A stretch of DNA of 64,000 bases, taken from positions 62,001 to 126,000 of the forward strand of contig NZ_JACRMG010000030.1 of assembly GCF_016219575.1 (NCBI RefSeq), given 5' to 3'. Positions within the stretch are counted from its first letter, which is position 1; each line of letters starts with the position of its first letter. Source of the DNA: Bradyrhizobium sp. GTDB taxonomy: Bacteria; Pseudomonadota; Alphaproteobacteria; Rhizobiales; Xanthobacteraceae. The notes below the pieces were generated by a model. The model worked only from the letters and a program-made list of their open reading frames with translations, did not search any database and was not told the origin of the DNA. Made by a program: the position numbers and the translations under genes. Below are positions 34,404 through 42,155 of the stretch, in pieces.

Positions 34404-35795
34404 CTACCTGCGTCCGAGAATGCCGCCGACCATGCCGCCGAGCAGGTTGCCCGGACCCTCGAGCACGCCGCCGGGTTTCCTGGGACTTCCCGCGCTACCT
34501 TGCCTCGGGCGAGCCGCCGGCTTTTCCTCGCCCGAACTCGTCTCCGCGGGCGCGACGATTTCGGCCAGCAGCGCCTTGTGCTGCAGCTTGTTGAGGAAGC
34601 CGCTCATGGGATAGCCGCGCGCAGCCTGCCAGCGCATGATCACGCTCCGCGTGGGATCGTCGAACTTGCCGGTTACGTCGGTATCGAAACCCAGCGCGTT
34701 TAGCCGCCGCTGCACTTCGCGGCGTTGGGTCCTGTTGAGGCCGATCTGGTCCTCCGTGATCTGGCTGGATTCCTCGGCAAAGGTGGCCGGATCGATGGCC
34801 ACGCTCGGATTGCGAGTCATGCCCTCGCCCTTCTCCAGATTGGCGAGGCGCGCCAGCGCCAGCGCCCTGAATTGCCCATTGGGGTAGTTTGCCAGGTAGG
34901 CATGCAGTTCCTCTGGCTTGTTCGAGTCCCTGATCGAACGCCAGAATTCGAGCTCGGTTTCCGATGCAGCCTTGACCATGGAGGCTGGCGTATCGGCGGC
35001 AGCGGCGGGCGATCCGGCCGGGACGGCGACCGGATTGAGATAGACAGAGCCTATGAGATTGGTGTGGCCCCAAGGCAATTGGCCCTTGCTGGTCTCTTCG
35101 TTGACCTGCGCGCGGACCTGCGTCATCGCCTGCTGAATCTCGATTCCGGGCTGCGCGATGTTTGCCAGCAGCGCCCGGGTAAATGGACTATTGGATCCTT
35201 GCTGGCCGTCCGATGCAGTTTGCCCGGGACCAGTGGCGAACGCGATCAGTGTACCTTCGCCGGATTTCATTTCGGCCAGGCCAGTGTGCACTGTAACGCT
35301 GCGCGAGCGTGCAGCGGACCTGATTTTCGACGCGAACGGGTTGTCGCGGCAGGCATCGAGGAAAACGAGCTTGACCTTGGCGTCTCCCATGGTCTGGTCC
35401 AGCGTAACATCGATGTTGATCGCGTTACCGAGCTTGACGTCCATTTCGGACCTGATGTCGACGTCGACCGGCAACAGGTAATTGGTGCCGTCCACCGCGA
35501 TGCCATGGCCCGCGTAAAAGAACATCGCAACGTCGGCGCCCTGCGCCCGCTTGCCAAATTCGATCAGCCGCTCGGTCATCTTGTCGCGGCCGAGATTGAT
35601 ACCTTCGACCACCTCGAAGCCGACGTTGCGGAGCAACGACGCCATCGACCTCGCATCGATCGGCGGGTTGGGAAGCGGCGTCACGTTCTTGTAGGCGCCG
35701 TTGCCGACGACGAAGGCGACGCGTTTGCCGGCCGTTGCGGTATCCGCGCCGGCAAGCATTCCCAGAACCGTCAATGCAATGATCAGGAAGCGCAT
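34404..35795 (-). CDS. Secreted caspase-like (peptidase C14) protein with peptidoglycan-binding-type domain
   Basis: 463 residues. Signal peptide about 1-22 (ending ATAG). The caspase-like domain (about 24-255) has the catalytic His in FFYAGHGIAVDG and Cys in LVFLDACRDNPF. A middle region (about 280-330) includes a TPR-like/SEL-like ANYPNGQFRALALARL. A peptidoglycan-binding-1-type segment follows (about 355-410, REVQRRLNALGFDTDVTGKFDDPTR), and the tail is glycine/proline rich. Metacaspase-like proteins of this layout are common in rhizobia; targets are unknown. It is convergent with the MarR gene and appears unrelated to the nicotinate genes. Confidence 0.85.
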   Translation of the reverse strand: MRFLIIALTVLGMLAGADTATAGKRVAFVVGNGAYKNVTPLPNPPIDARSMASLLRNVGFEVVEGINLGRDKMTERLIEFGKRAQGADVAMFFYAGHGIAVDGTNYLLPVDVDIRSEMDVKLGNAINIDVTLDQTMGDAKVKLVFLDACRDNPFASKIRSAARSRSVTVHTGLAEMKSGEGTLIAFATGPGQTASDGQQGSNSPFTRALLANIAQPGIEIQQAMTQVRAQVNEETSKGQLPWGHTNLIGSVYLNPVAVPAGSPAAAADTPASMVKAASETELEFWRSIRDSNKPEELHAYLANYPNGQFRALALARLANLEKGEGMTRNPSVAIDPATFAEESSQITEDQIGLNRTQRREVQRRLNALGFDTDVTGKFDDPTRSVIMRWQAARGYPMSGFLNKLQHKALLAEIVAPAETSSGEEKPAARPRQGSAGSPRKPGGVLEGPGNLLGGMVGGILGRR

Positions 35796-36110
35796 GGTCT
35801 GCCGATCCCAAGATTTCTCATGTTTTGCGGTGCCGCCGGGCGCCGCATCATGGCTGAATCCCAGTTAGCGCTGCCGCAGGCCGGAAACGTTGATTTGGCG
35901 CAAAAGGTTACGCGGACTTCGAGCGGGGCTGGAATCCCCGGTGGGCGGTGCCGGGCCTTCACTGATCCGGACGCCGTGCGAAAAATTCGCGCCTGAAGTG
36001 TGAGAGCCGTTGGAGGCACGTGCCTGGCGATTGCCGGCATGCGGCCGCTGCCGCCCGCGGAAACCTCCGGCAACAACGCACAGCGGTTCGACTGCGGAGA
36101 GGAAAAGCGC
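35796..36110. other. Gene-free stretch between two minus-strand genes
   Basis: 315 bases upstream of the caspase-like gene. No frame with a credible ribosome site, no strong repeat and no RNA gene was recognised. It presumably holds the caspase-like gene promoter, which I cannot place. Confidence 0.5.
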
Positions 36111-36410
36111 TTATTCGCTATTCTCCTGCTTCATTATCTCAGCTTTGGTCTCCAGATCTTCCATGATTTTCCTGAGTTGTTGCTCTCCGGTGCTTTGAAC
36201 ACTCGCTTCCACGATTTCCACCAGGCCCAGTCGGTGGGCGATTTCCTGCTTTGCGGCTGCTGCATCGGGAACTTTGGCGTTCCAATATTTGCTGCCGTCT
36301 CCCACCCGGGACAACGCGCCTCCTCGCGTGAGCGAGATGCTCTCGACCTCGTAGGTCTTGGGGTTGATGCCAAAGAAGTTCGTCGTGATCTGATCTTCCG
36401 GTTTCGCCAT
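36111..36410 (-). CDS. Small hypothetical protein
   Basis: 99 residues, soluble, charged, with a DUF-like N-terminus (DQITTNFFGINPKTYEVESISLT) and a C-terminal helix (TGEQQLRKIMEDLETKAEIM) that could form a coiled coil. GGAGG is well spaced before the ATG, which supports it as a gene. I do not recognise the family. Confidence 0.55.
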   Translation of the reverse strand: MAKPEDQITTNFFGINPKTYEVESISLTRGGALSRVGDGSKYWNAKVPDAAAAKQEIAHRLGLVEIVEASVQSTGEQQLRKIMEDLETKAEIMKQENSE

Positions 36411-36557
36411 CTACCGTACCTCCGTGACTTCTATCGAATTCCCCCAGGATTGTTGGCAAGCAAACGCCGAGTTGCTGTTGATCTTGCTCAAGTTCTGGAA
36501 CGCGCCGCCATCTGCAGAGCAGGGGCCGGTCCGGATCGGGCGGAGGGTCTGTCGGGA

Positions 36558-37340
36558 TCAGGGCTGTGGTGCGGCTTGCTCGGCCAGATGGCGATAGCGC
36601 GTCAGGCTGTTGCCGAGATGGGTGCGCATGGCGCGCCGCGCCGCCGCGACATCGCGCGCGCGTATCGCGGCAGCGATCTGGCGATGTTCGTTCTGGATCT
36701 TCTTCAAATAGGTGGTCTGCCGGTTGCCGGAGGTTACCGTGGCACGCACGCTCTGCCGGGGGATGACATGCCGGCCGATGAAGCGCAGGAATTCAGCGTA
36801 GTGCAGGTTGGCGGTGGCTTCGGCGATCGCCATGTGAAAGGCGAAATCCTCCGATATCGCCGTGTCGCCGCGCCGGATGGCGCGATCGACGTCGGCGAGC
36901 GCCTCTTCAATCGCCTCAATCGCCGGGTTCGTTGCGCGTTCAGCCGCAAGCGCCGCGGCCTCGACCTCCACGGCAAGCCGAAGCTCCATCACGCCGATGA
37001 CGTCGGCGATGGACGCCAGGCCGTCGGGGTCGATTCTGAAAGAAATCCGCGCTTGATCCGGAGCGACGAAGGCGCCCGCACCCTGGCGGGTGATGACCAA
37101 TCCATTGGCCTTCAGCGCCGCCACGGCCTCGCGCACGACGGTGCGGCTGACGCGCATTGCGCTCATCATCTCCGCTTCCGTCGGCAGCCGCGCGCCCGGC
37201 GCCAGCCGGCCGCTGGCGATCTCGCCGGAGATGCGATCGATTACCTCCGATGTGCGGTTGCGAACCGGACGAAGCGGAGCGAGCAGCGCATGCTTGTCAG
37301 CGCTGTCGGGCGCTGCTATCCATTCGTGTTGTACGGTCAT
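36558..37340 (-). CDS. GntR family regulator with FCD effector domain
   Basis: 260 residues: N-terminal winged helix (about 28-95: SEVIDRISGEIASGRLAPGARLPTEAEM, MRVSRTVVREAVAALKANGLV) and an all-helical FCD ligand domain (about 115-245, with the metal-binding-type histidines in FHMAIAEAT and EHRQIAAAI). FCD regulators usually respond to organic acids. It is divergent from the TRAP operon, and a dyad (37329-37347) overlaps its own start, so it probably controls itself and the transporter. GTATAC-type palindromes are typical for this subfamily, making it a candidate for the nicotinate sites too. Confidence 0.9.
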   Translation of the reverse strand: MTVQHEWIAAPDSADKHALLAPLRPVRNRTSEVIDRISGEIASGRLAPGARLPTEAEMMSAMRVSRTVVREAVAALKANGLVITRQGAGAFVAPDQARISFRIDPDGLASIADVIGVMELRLAVEVEAAALAAERATNPAIEAIEEALADVDRAIRRGDTAISEDFAFHMAIAEATANLHYAEFLRFIGRHVIPRQSVRATVTSGNRQTTYLKKIQNEHRQIAAAIRARDVAAARRAMRTHLGNSLTRYRHLAEQAAPQP

Positions 37341-37347
37341 CGTACAA
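37329..37347. promoter_or_regulatory. Candidate GntR operator at the gntR/TRAP divergence
   Basis: TTGTACG-N5-CGTACAA, a perfect 7-bp dyad overlapping the start codon of the GntR gene; a further GTACAAG half site follows at 37370. Compatible with autoregulation. It differs in spacing from the TTYGTAYACRAA family. Confidence 0.55.
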
Positions 37348-37497
37348 GTCTAGCATCGCCCCGGAGGCCGTACAAGATTCCCGGCAAGGGAATGGACGGA
37401 ACGCGGGGGCGCAACGAGACAAGCGGGTCTGGCGGCGCCTTGCCGCCGAGCCGCGAACCGATCCGGGGCCGGAACGCGAACAAGGGAGTGCGCCACC

Positions 37498-38493
37498 ATG
37501 AAGCGACGCGATTTTCTCAAGCTCGGGGCGGCTGCGACAGCCGCCGGAGCGCTTGGCACGACATCCGCCTTCGCGCAGGCGAAGATCGTGCTCAAGGCGA
37601 CGGACGTACATCCGCTCGGCTATCCGACCGTCGAGGCGGTCGAACGCATGGGCAAGAAACTCGAAGCCGCCAGCGGCGGACGTCTGTCGATCCAGATGTT
37701 CCCGTCGATGCAGCTCGGCGGCGAAAAGGAGATGATCGAACAGGCGCAGGTCGGCGCCTTGCAGATCGCCCGCATCTCTGTCGGCCCGATGGGGCCGCTG
37801 GTGCCGGAACTCAACGTCTTTAATCTGCCGTTCATCTTCCGCGACGAAGCGCACATGGAGAAGGTGATCGACGGGCCGATCGGCGACGAACTGCTGAAGA
37901 AGCTCTCCGATCACCCCACCGCCGGCCTGATCGGCCTCTGCTACATGAATGCGGGCGTTCGCAACGTCTACAACTCGAAGAAGCCGATCGAGAAAATAGA
38001 GGATCTCAAGGGTCTCAAGATCCGCATGATGGGCAATCCGCTGTTCGTCGACACCATGAACTCGCTCGGCGGCAACGGCGTCGCGATGGGCTTCGACCAG
38101 CTCACCAACGCCATGCAGACCGGCGTCGTCGACGGCGCCGAGAACAACGAGCCCAGCTACGAGAGCGGCCAGCACTATCGCTACGCCAAATATTACTCGA
38201 AGACCGGGCACCTGATGATCCCCGAGCTTCTGGTGTTCTCCAAGGTGACCTGGGAGAAGCTTTCGAAGGATGACCAGGCAATGATCGCGAAATTCGCCAG
38301 GGAAGCCCAGCAGGAGCAGCGCCAGCTCTGGCACGCACGCGAGGCGGAGTCGCTGAAGAAGATGAAGGAAGCCGGAGCGGTCGTGACCGAAGTCGCCGAC
38401 CGCAAGCCGTTCCAGGAGGCCGTCAAGCCGGTATGGGACAAATACGGCGCCCAGCACAAGGCGTTGATCCAGCGCATCCAGGACGCCAAGTGA
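37498..38493 (+). CDS. dctP: TRAP transporter solute-binding protein DctP
   Basis: 331-residue periplasmic protein. The leader MKRRDFLKLGAAATAAGALG is a twin-arginine type signal, cleaved near FAQA. The mature domain has the DctP pattern, with the substrate-contacting Arg in GLKIRMMGNPLFVDTMNSLG (about residue 178) that grips a carboxylate, and NEPSYESGQHY. TRAP proteins capture organic acids. First of the dctP-dctQ-dctM genes, with GGGAG upstream of the ATG. Confidence 0.92.
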   Translation: MKRRDFLKLGAAATAAGALGTTSAFAQAKIVLKATDVHPLGYPTVEAVERMGKKLEAASGGRLSIQMFPSMQLGGEKEMIEQAQVGALQIARISVGPMGPLVPELNVFNLPFIFRDEAHMEKVIDGPIGDELLKKLSDHPTAGLIGLCYMNAGVRNVYNSKKPIEKIEDLKGLKIRMMGNPLFVDTMNSLGGNGVAMGFDQLTNAMQTGVVDGAENNEPSYESGQHYRYAKYYSKTGHLMIPELLVFSKVTWEKLSKDDQAMIAKFAREAQQEQRQLWHAREAESLKKMKEAGAVVTEVADRKPFQEAVKPVWDKYGAQHKALIQRIQDAK

Positions 38494-38511
38494 CGCGGAC
38501 GTGAAACGCCG

Positions 38512-38533
38512 GAGCCGGCGAGATCGCCGGCTC
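38512..38533 (+). terminator. Intercistronic hairpin between dctP and dctQ
   Basis: GAGCCGGCG-AGAT-CGCCGGCTC, a perfect GC-rich stem 18 bp after the dctP stop and 80 bp before dctQ, without a T-tract. More likely an mRNA stabiliser or attenuator giving excess binding protein than a full terminator. Confidence 0.6.
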
Positions 38534-38613
38534 GGCTTCCGCCAGGCGGGCAGCGGCGCCTGCCCGGTCTTGCGCGATTGCCGGCCCTAGATCGGCGCGA
38601 AGGGGGAATTGGA

Positions 38614-39132
38614 ATGAAAGCGCAGTATTTTCGCGCGATGGATGCGATCCATCAGGCCTGCCTGTTCGTCGCAGGCTGCTGCCTTGTCGTCATCGTGTTG
38701 ATCATCCCGTATGGCGTTTTCTGCCGCTACGTGCTCAACAGCGCCGCGTCCTGGCCCGAGCCGGTCGCCATCCTGCTGATGATCATCCTGTCCTTCCTGT
38801 CCGCGGTCGTGTGCTATCGCGAATACCTGCATATCGGCGTCGGCGTGCTGCCGATGTTCCTGAAGGAGCCGGCGAAGAGCTATCTCGGCTGGTTCCTCGA
38901 AATGTGCATGCTCATCACCAACCTGTTCATGCTGTGGTGGGGCATCAAGCTGGTGCACACCACCTGGTTCCAGGGCATTCCCGAATTCCCGCTCATCTCG
39001 GTCGGCATGTCATACCTGCCAATCCCGATCGGCGGCGGGCTCACCGCGCTGTTCGTGATCGAGCGGTTCATGACGCAGAAATTCTTCTCCGAGCCCGAGC
39101 CGGAGACCGTCAGCCAGTTCGCGACCGAGTAG
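38614..39132 (+). CDS. dctQ: TRAP transporter small permease DctQ
   Basis: 172 residues with four predicted membrane helices. The DctQ-typical segment is FCRYVLNSAASWPEPVAILLM. ATG 38614 is selected because GGGGGAA precedes it; the longer frame lies in non-coding sequence. Partner of DctM, 16 bp ahead of it. Confidence 0.88.
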   Translation: MKAQYFRAMDAIHQACLFVAGCCLVVIVLIIPYGVFCRYVLNSAASWPEPVAILLMIILSFLSAVVCYREYLHIGVGVLPMFLKEPAKSYLGWFLEMCMLITNLFMLWWGIKLVHTTWFQGIPEFPLISVGMSYLPIPIGGGLTALFVIERFMTQKFFSEPEPETVSQFATE

Positions 39133-39148
39133 GCAGGGATCCCGCGAA

Positions 39149-40435
39149 ATGGACGTTTTCGTTCTGATCGGAACCTTTGCCGTCGTCTGCCTGCTCGGCA
39201 TGCCGGTCGCCTATGCGCTCGGCATCGCAGCCATCGCAGCGGCCCTGTGGATCGACATCCCGCTCGAAGCGGTGATGCTCAAGGTCTCGGGCGGCATGAG
39301 CGGCTTCTCGCTGCTGGCGATCCCGTTCTTCATCCTGGCCGGCTCCATCATGGCGGTCGGCGGCATGGCCGAACGCCTGGTCAACCTCGCCAAGGTGTTC
39401 GTCGGCTTCATCCGTGGCGGCATGGCACTGGTGAACATCCTTGCCTCGACGATGTTCGGCTGCATCTCCGGCTCGTCGGTCGCCGACACCGCCGCGGTCG
39501 GCTCGGTGATGATCCCGCAGATGATCAAGAACGGCTATCCGCGGCTGTTCGCCGTCAACGTCACGATCTCCGGCTCGCTGCAGCCGCTGCTGGTGCCGCC
39601 GTCGCACAACATGATCATTTACTCGATTGCGGCCGGCGGCACGATCTCGGTGGCGCATCTGTTCATGGGCGGCATCATCCCGGCCCTGTTGCTTGGGCTG
39701 TCTCTCATCATCCTGGTGCTGATCATCGCGCATCGCGAGAACTTTCCGAAGGGCGAGGTGGTGCCGCTCCGGCAGGCCCTGAAGATCGCGCTCGATGCCG
39801 TCTGGGGCATGGTCACGGTGTTCATCATCCTTGGCGGCATTCTTTCGGGCGTGTTCACGCCGACCGAAGCCGGCGCGGTCGCCTGTGTCTACGCGTTCCT
39901 GGTCACCATGTTCGTCTACCGCGACGTGAAATGGAGCGAACTGCCCAAGCTGATCGGTCGCGTGGTGCGCACCGTCGGCATGGTCATGATCATGATCGGA
40001 TTCTCGATCGCCTTCGGCTACATGATGGCGATCATGCGCATTCCGGCGATCGCCACGCAGTTCTTCATCGACATCTCCAGCGACAAATACATGTTCCTGC
40101 TCTGGATCAATATTCTGTTGCTGCTGCTCGGGACCTTCATGGACCTCGCGCCGATGTTGTTGATCTGTACGCCGATCTTCCTGCCGGTGATCAAGGCGTT
40201 CGGCATCGATCCGGTGCATTTCGGCATCGTCATGATCCTCAATCTCGGCATCGGCCTGCTTACTCCGCCGGTCGGCCCGACAATGGTCGTCGGCTGCGCC
40301 ATCGGCAAGGTGAGCATGGAAGCCGTATCGCGCAGCATCCTGGTGTTCTATATCCCCATGCTGATCGTGCTGGCGCTGGTCACCTATATTCCCGAGCTAA
40401 CGCTCTGGCTGCCGCGCATGCTGCTCGGCAAGTAA
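39149..40435 (+). CDS. dctM: TRAP transporter large permease DctM
   Basis: 428 residues with about 12 hydrophobic segments. DctM features are LLAIPFFILAGSIMAVGGMAERL, FGCISGSSVADTAAVGSVMIP, and LGIGLLTPPVGPTMVVGCAI. Sodium-driven symport channel of the TRAP system. The position between the hnr operon and the enamidase gene suggests a substrate or product of the same pathway, but the ligand cannot be read from sequence. Confidence 0.92.
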   Translation: MDVFVLIGTFAVVCLLGMPVAYALGIAAIAAALWIDIPLEAVMLKVSGGMSGFSLLAIPFFILAGSIMAVGGMAERLVNLAKVFVGFIRGGMALVNILASTMFGCISGSSVADTAAVGSVMIPQMIKNGYPRLFAVNVTISGSLQPLLVPPSHNMIIYSIAAGGTISVAHLFMGGIIPALLLGLSLIILVLIIAHRENFPKGEVVPLRQALKIALDAVWGMVTVFIILGGILSGVFTPTEAGAVACVYAFLVTMFVYRDVKWSELPKLIGRVVRTVGMVMIMIGFSIAFGYMMAIMRIPAIATQFFIDISSDKYMFLLWINILLLLLGTFMDLAPMLLICTPIFLPVIKAFGIDPVHFGIVMILNLGIGLLTPPVGPTMVVGCAIGKVSMEAVSRSILVFYIPMLIVLALVTYIPELTLWLPRMLLGK

Positions 40436-40516
40436 CGCACGAGAGCCGCGATGGCGGCCGATGTTGGCGCGAACCAGTTGCGTGCGTTGAATGCCAGCTC
40501 AACCGGAGGCGGATCG

Positions 40517-40741
40517 ATGATCTCGAGGCTGATCGTGCGGGTCGCTTTGGGCGTGGCTGCCGGCGTGGCTGTTGTGATCACCTTGATCACAATCCAGCCA
40601 CCCGCGTGGATCGTATTGCTGGTCGGATCGATGGTGCTGGCCGGGCTCTACATCCACGTAAGAAAGAACTCGCGCTTCGACCCGCTGGACCCGCGCTTCG
40701 GCAGCTGCATCCCGCCACCGCCAAGGCAAAGGGATCAATAG
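40517..40741 (+). CDS. Small membrane protein downstream of dctM
   Basis: 74 residues, two hydrophobic segments (about 5-23 and 27-46) followed by a charged tail (HVRKNSRFDPLDPRFGSC) and a proline-rich end. ATG 40517 has GGAGG 7 bases upstream. No family recognised. Could be a minor TRAP-associated protein or unrelated. Confidence 0.5.
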   Translation: MISRLIVRVALGVAAGVAVVITLITIQPPAWIVLLVGSMVLAGLYIHVRKNSRFDPLDPRFGSCIPPPPRQRDQ

Positions 40742-40802
40742 CCGTGATCCTCTGCCCGTGTGTGACGCGATGCGCCCTCGCGCCGTGCCGCACGGGGTTG
40801 CG

Positions 40803-41999
40803 TCAGCGCGGCACGATCTCCGGCACCTTGCCCGCAGGCGGCGTGTTACGGCTGCGCTGGGTGCAGACGATGCCGTCGATGACGGTCATGCCGATGCCCG
40901 GGAGGTCGCCGAGCTGCACGCTCTCCAGAATGTTCCTGCCCGGCGAATGCTGCGCCTTGTCCATGAGGACGAAGTCCGCGGCGCGGCCGATTTCGATCAG
41001 GCCGCAGTCGAGCTCGCGCATCCGCGCGGTATTGCCGGTGGCAAGGCAGAAGGCGATCTCGGCCGGCAATTCGCCCAGCGAGGACAGCATCGAGACCATG
41101 CGCAGAATGCCGAGCGGCTGCACGCCGGAGCCGGCCGGCGCATCGGTGCCGAGGATGACGCGGTGAAGATCGCCCATCTCGCGCGCGGTGCGCAGCGTGA
41201 ACAGCGCCGAGCGCTCATTGCCGTTGTGCACGAGCTCGAGCCCGCGCTTGCAGCCCTCGCAGATGCAACGGATCTGGTCGTCGGGCAGCGCGGTGTGGCC
41301 GCCATTGATGTGACCGATCACGTCGGTGTCCGCCTCCAGCACGACGTCCTTGTCGATCAGGCCGGAGCCGGGGATCGAGGGACCGCCGGTGTGGATGGTG
41401 CTCTGGATGCCGTATTTGCGCGCCCAGCCGACCATCTTGCGTGCGGTCGGTCCGTCCTTCACCCCGCCGAGGCCGACTTCGCCGAGCAGCTTGACGCCGG
41501 CTGCGGCCATCTCCTTGAAATCCTCCTCGACCATCTCGCATTCGATCACGGGCGCACCGGCATGCACCTTCACGCCGCCCGGACGCAGCGTCCAGAACGC
41601 GCGTTGCGCAAAGATCGCCATGGCCTTCAGCCCGACGACGTCGCGCGGACGGCCGGGCATGTGCACTTCGCCGGCCGAGATCATGGTGGTGACGCCGCCG
41701 TGCAGATAGCTGTCGATCCAGTTGATCTGGTTCTGCCGCGGCGTCCAGTCGCCGGCGACGGGATGGACGTGGCTGTCGATCAGGCCGGGCGCCACCGTGG
41801 TGCCGTTGGCGTCGACGATGGTGGTGGCGCCCTCGGTGTTGACGTCCTTCAGCCGTCCGATGGCGGTGATTTTCCCGTTCTCGGCGACGATGGTGTCGGC
41901 GTCGAGGATCGGTTTCTCCAGCGCCCCCGACAGCAATAGCCCGATGTTGCGGATGACCAGCTTGCTGGGGCCGGTCGCCTGGGGTGCGTCGTGGGCCAT
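40803..41999 (-). CDS. ena: Enamidase (6-oxo-1,4,5,6-tetrahydronicotinate amidohydrolase) homologue
   Basis: 398-residue amidohydrolase that would hydrolyse 1,4,5,6-tetrahydro-6-oxonicotinate to 2-formylglutarate and ammonia. Along its whole length it resembles the Fe-Zn enamidase of E. barkeri as I recall it: the ADTIVAENGKI start, metal ligands in DSHVHPVAGDW, HGGVTTMISAGEVH with PGRPRD, GEVGLGGVK, IHTGGPSIPGSGL, SHINGG-equivalent GHINGGHTA, GTDAPAGSGVQPLGILR, ATGN, and SRNTPP near the end. Found with a 6-hydroxynicotinate-reductase homologue and under the same operator palindrome. Divergent from a ferredoxin reductase gene. Confidence 0.87.
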   Translation of the reverse strand: MAHDAPQATGPSKLVIRNIGLLLSGALEKPILDADTIVAENGKITAIGRLKDVNTEGATTIVDANGTTVAPGLIDSHVHPVAGDWTPRQNQINWIDSYLHGGVTTMISAGEVHMPGRPRDVVGLKAMAIFAQRAFWTLRPGGVKVHAGAPVIECEMVEEDFKEMAAAGVKLLGEVGLGGVKDGPTARKMVGWARKYGIQSTIHTGGPSIPGSGLIDKDVVLEADTDVIGHINGGHTALPDDQIRCICEGCKRGLELVHNGNERSALFTLRTAREMGDLHRVILGTDAPAGSGVQPLGILRMVSMLSSLGELPAEIAFCLATGNTARMRELDCGLIEIGRAADFVLMDKAQHSPGRNILESVQLGDLPGIGMTVIDGIVCTQRSRNTPPAGKVPEIVPR

Positions 42000-42072
42000 G
42001 GGGCGGTTCCCTTGTTGAAATTACTGGCGAATTTGAGCCCGGCTTGACCTTCGGATCAAGCCGGATTATTTG

Positions 42073-42098
42073 TTTGTATACGAATGATCGTATACGAA
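42073..42098. promoter_or_regulatory. Tandem operator palindromes between enamidase and fpr genes
   Basis: TTTGTATACGAA (42073-42084) and ATCGTATACGAA (42087-42098), centres 14 bp apart, lie 74 bp from the enamidase start and 58 bp from the fpr start. They match the palindrome TTCGTATACGAA at 26123. A dimeric repressor could cover both divergent promoters; AAATAAT-like -10 sequence for the enamidase gene is adjacent. Confidence 0.68.
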
Positions 42099-42155
42099 TG
42101 AATTGGCCGGTCAACGGCCCGGCAAGCGAGCCGGAGCGGGTTCAGGAAAAGCGTC

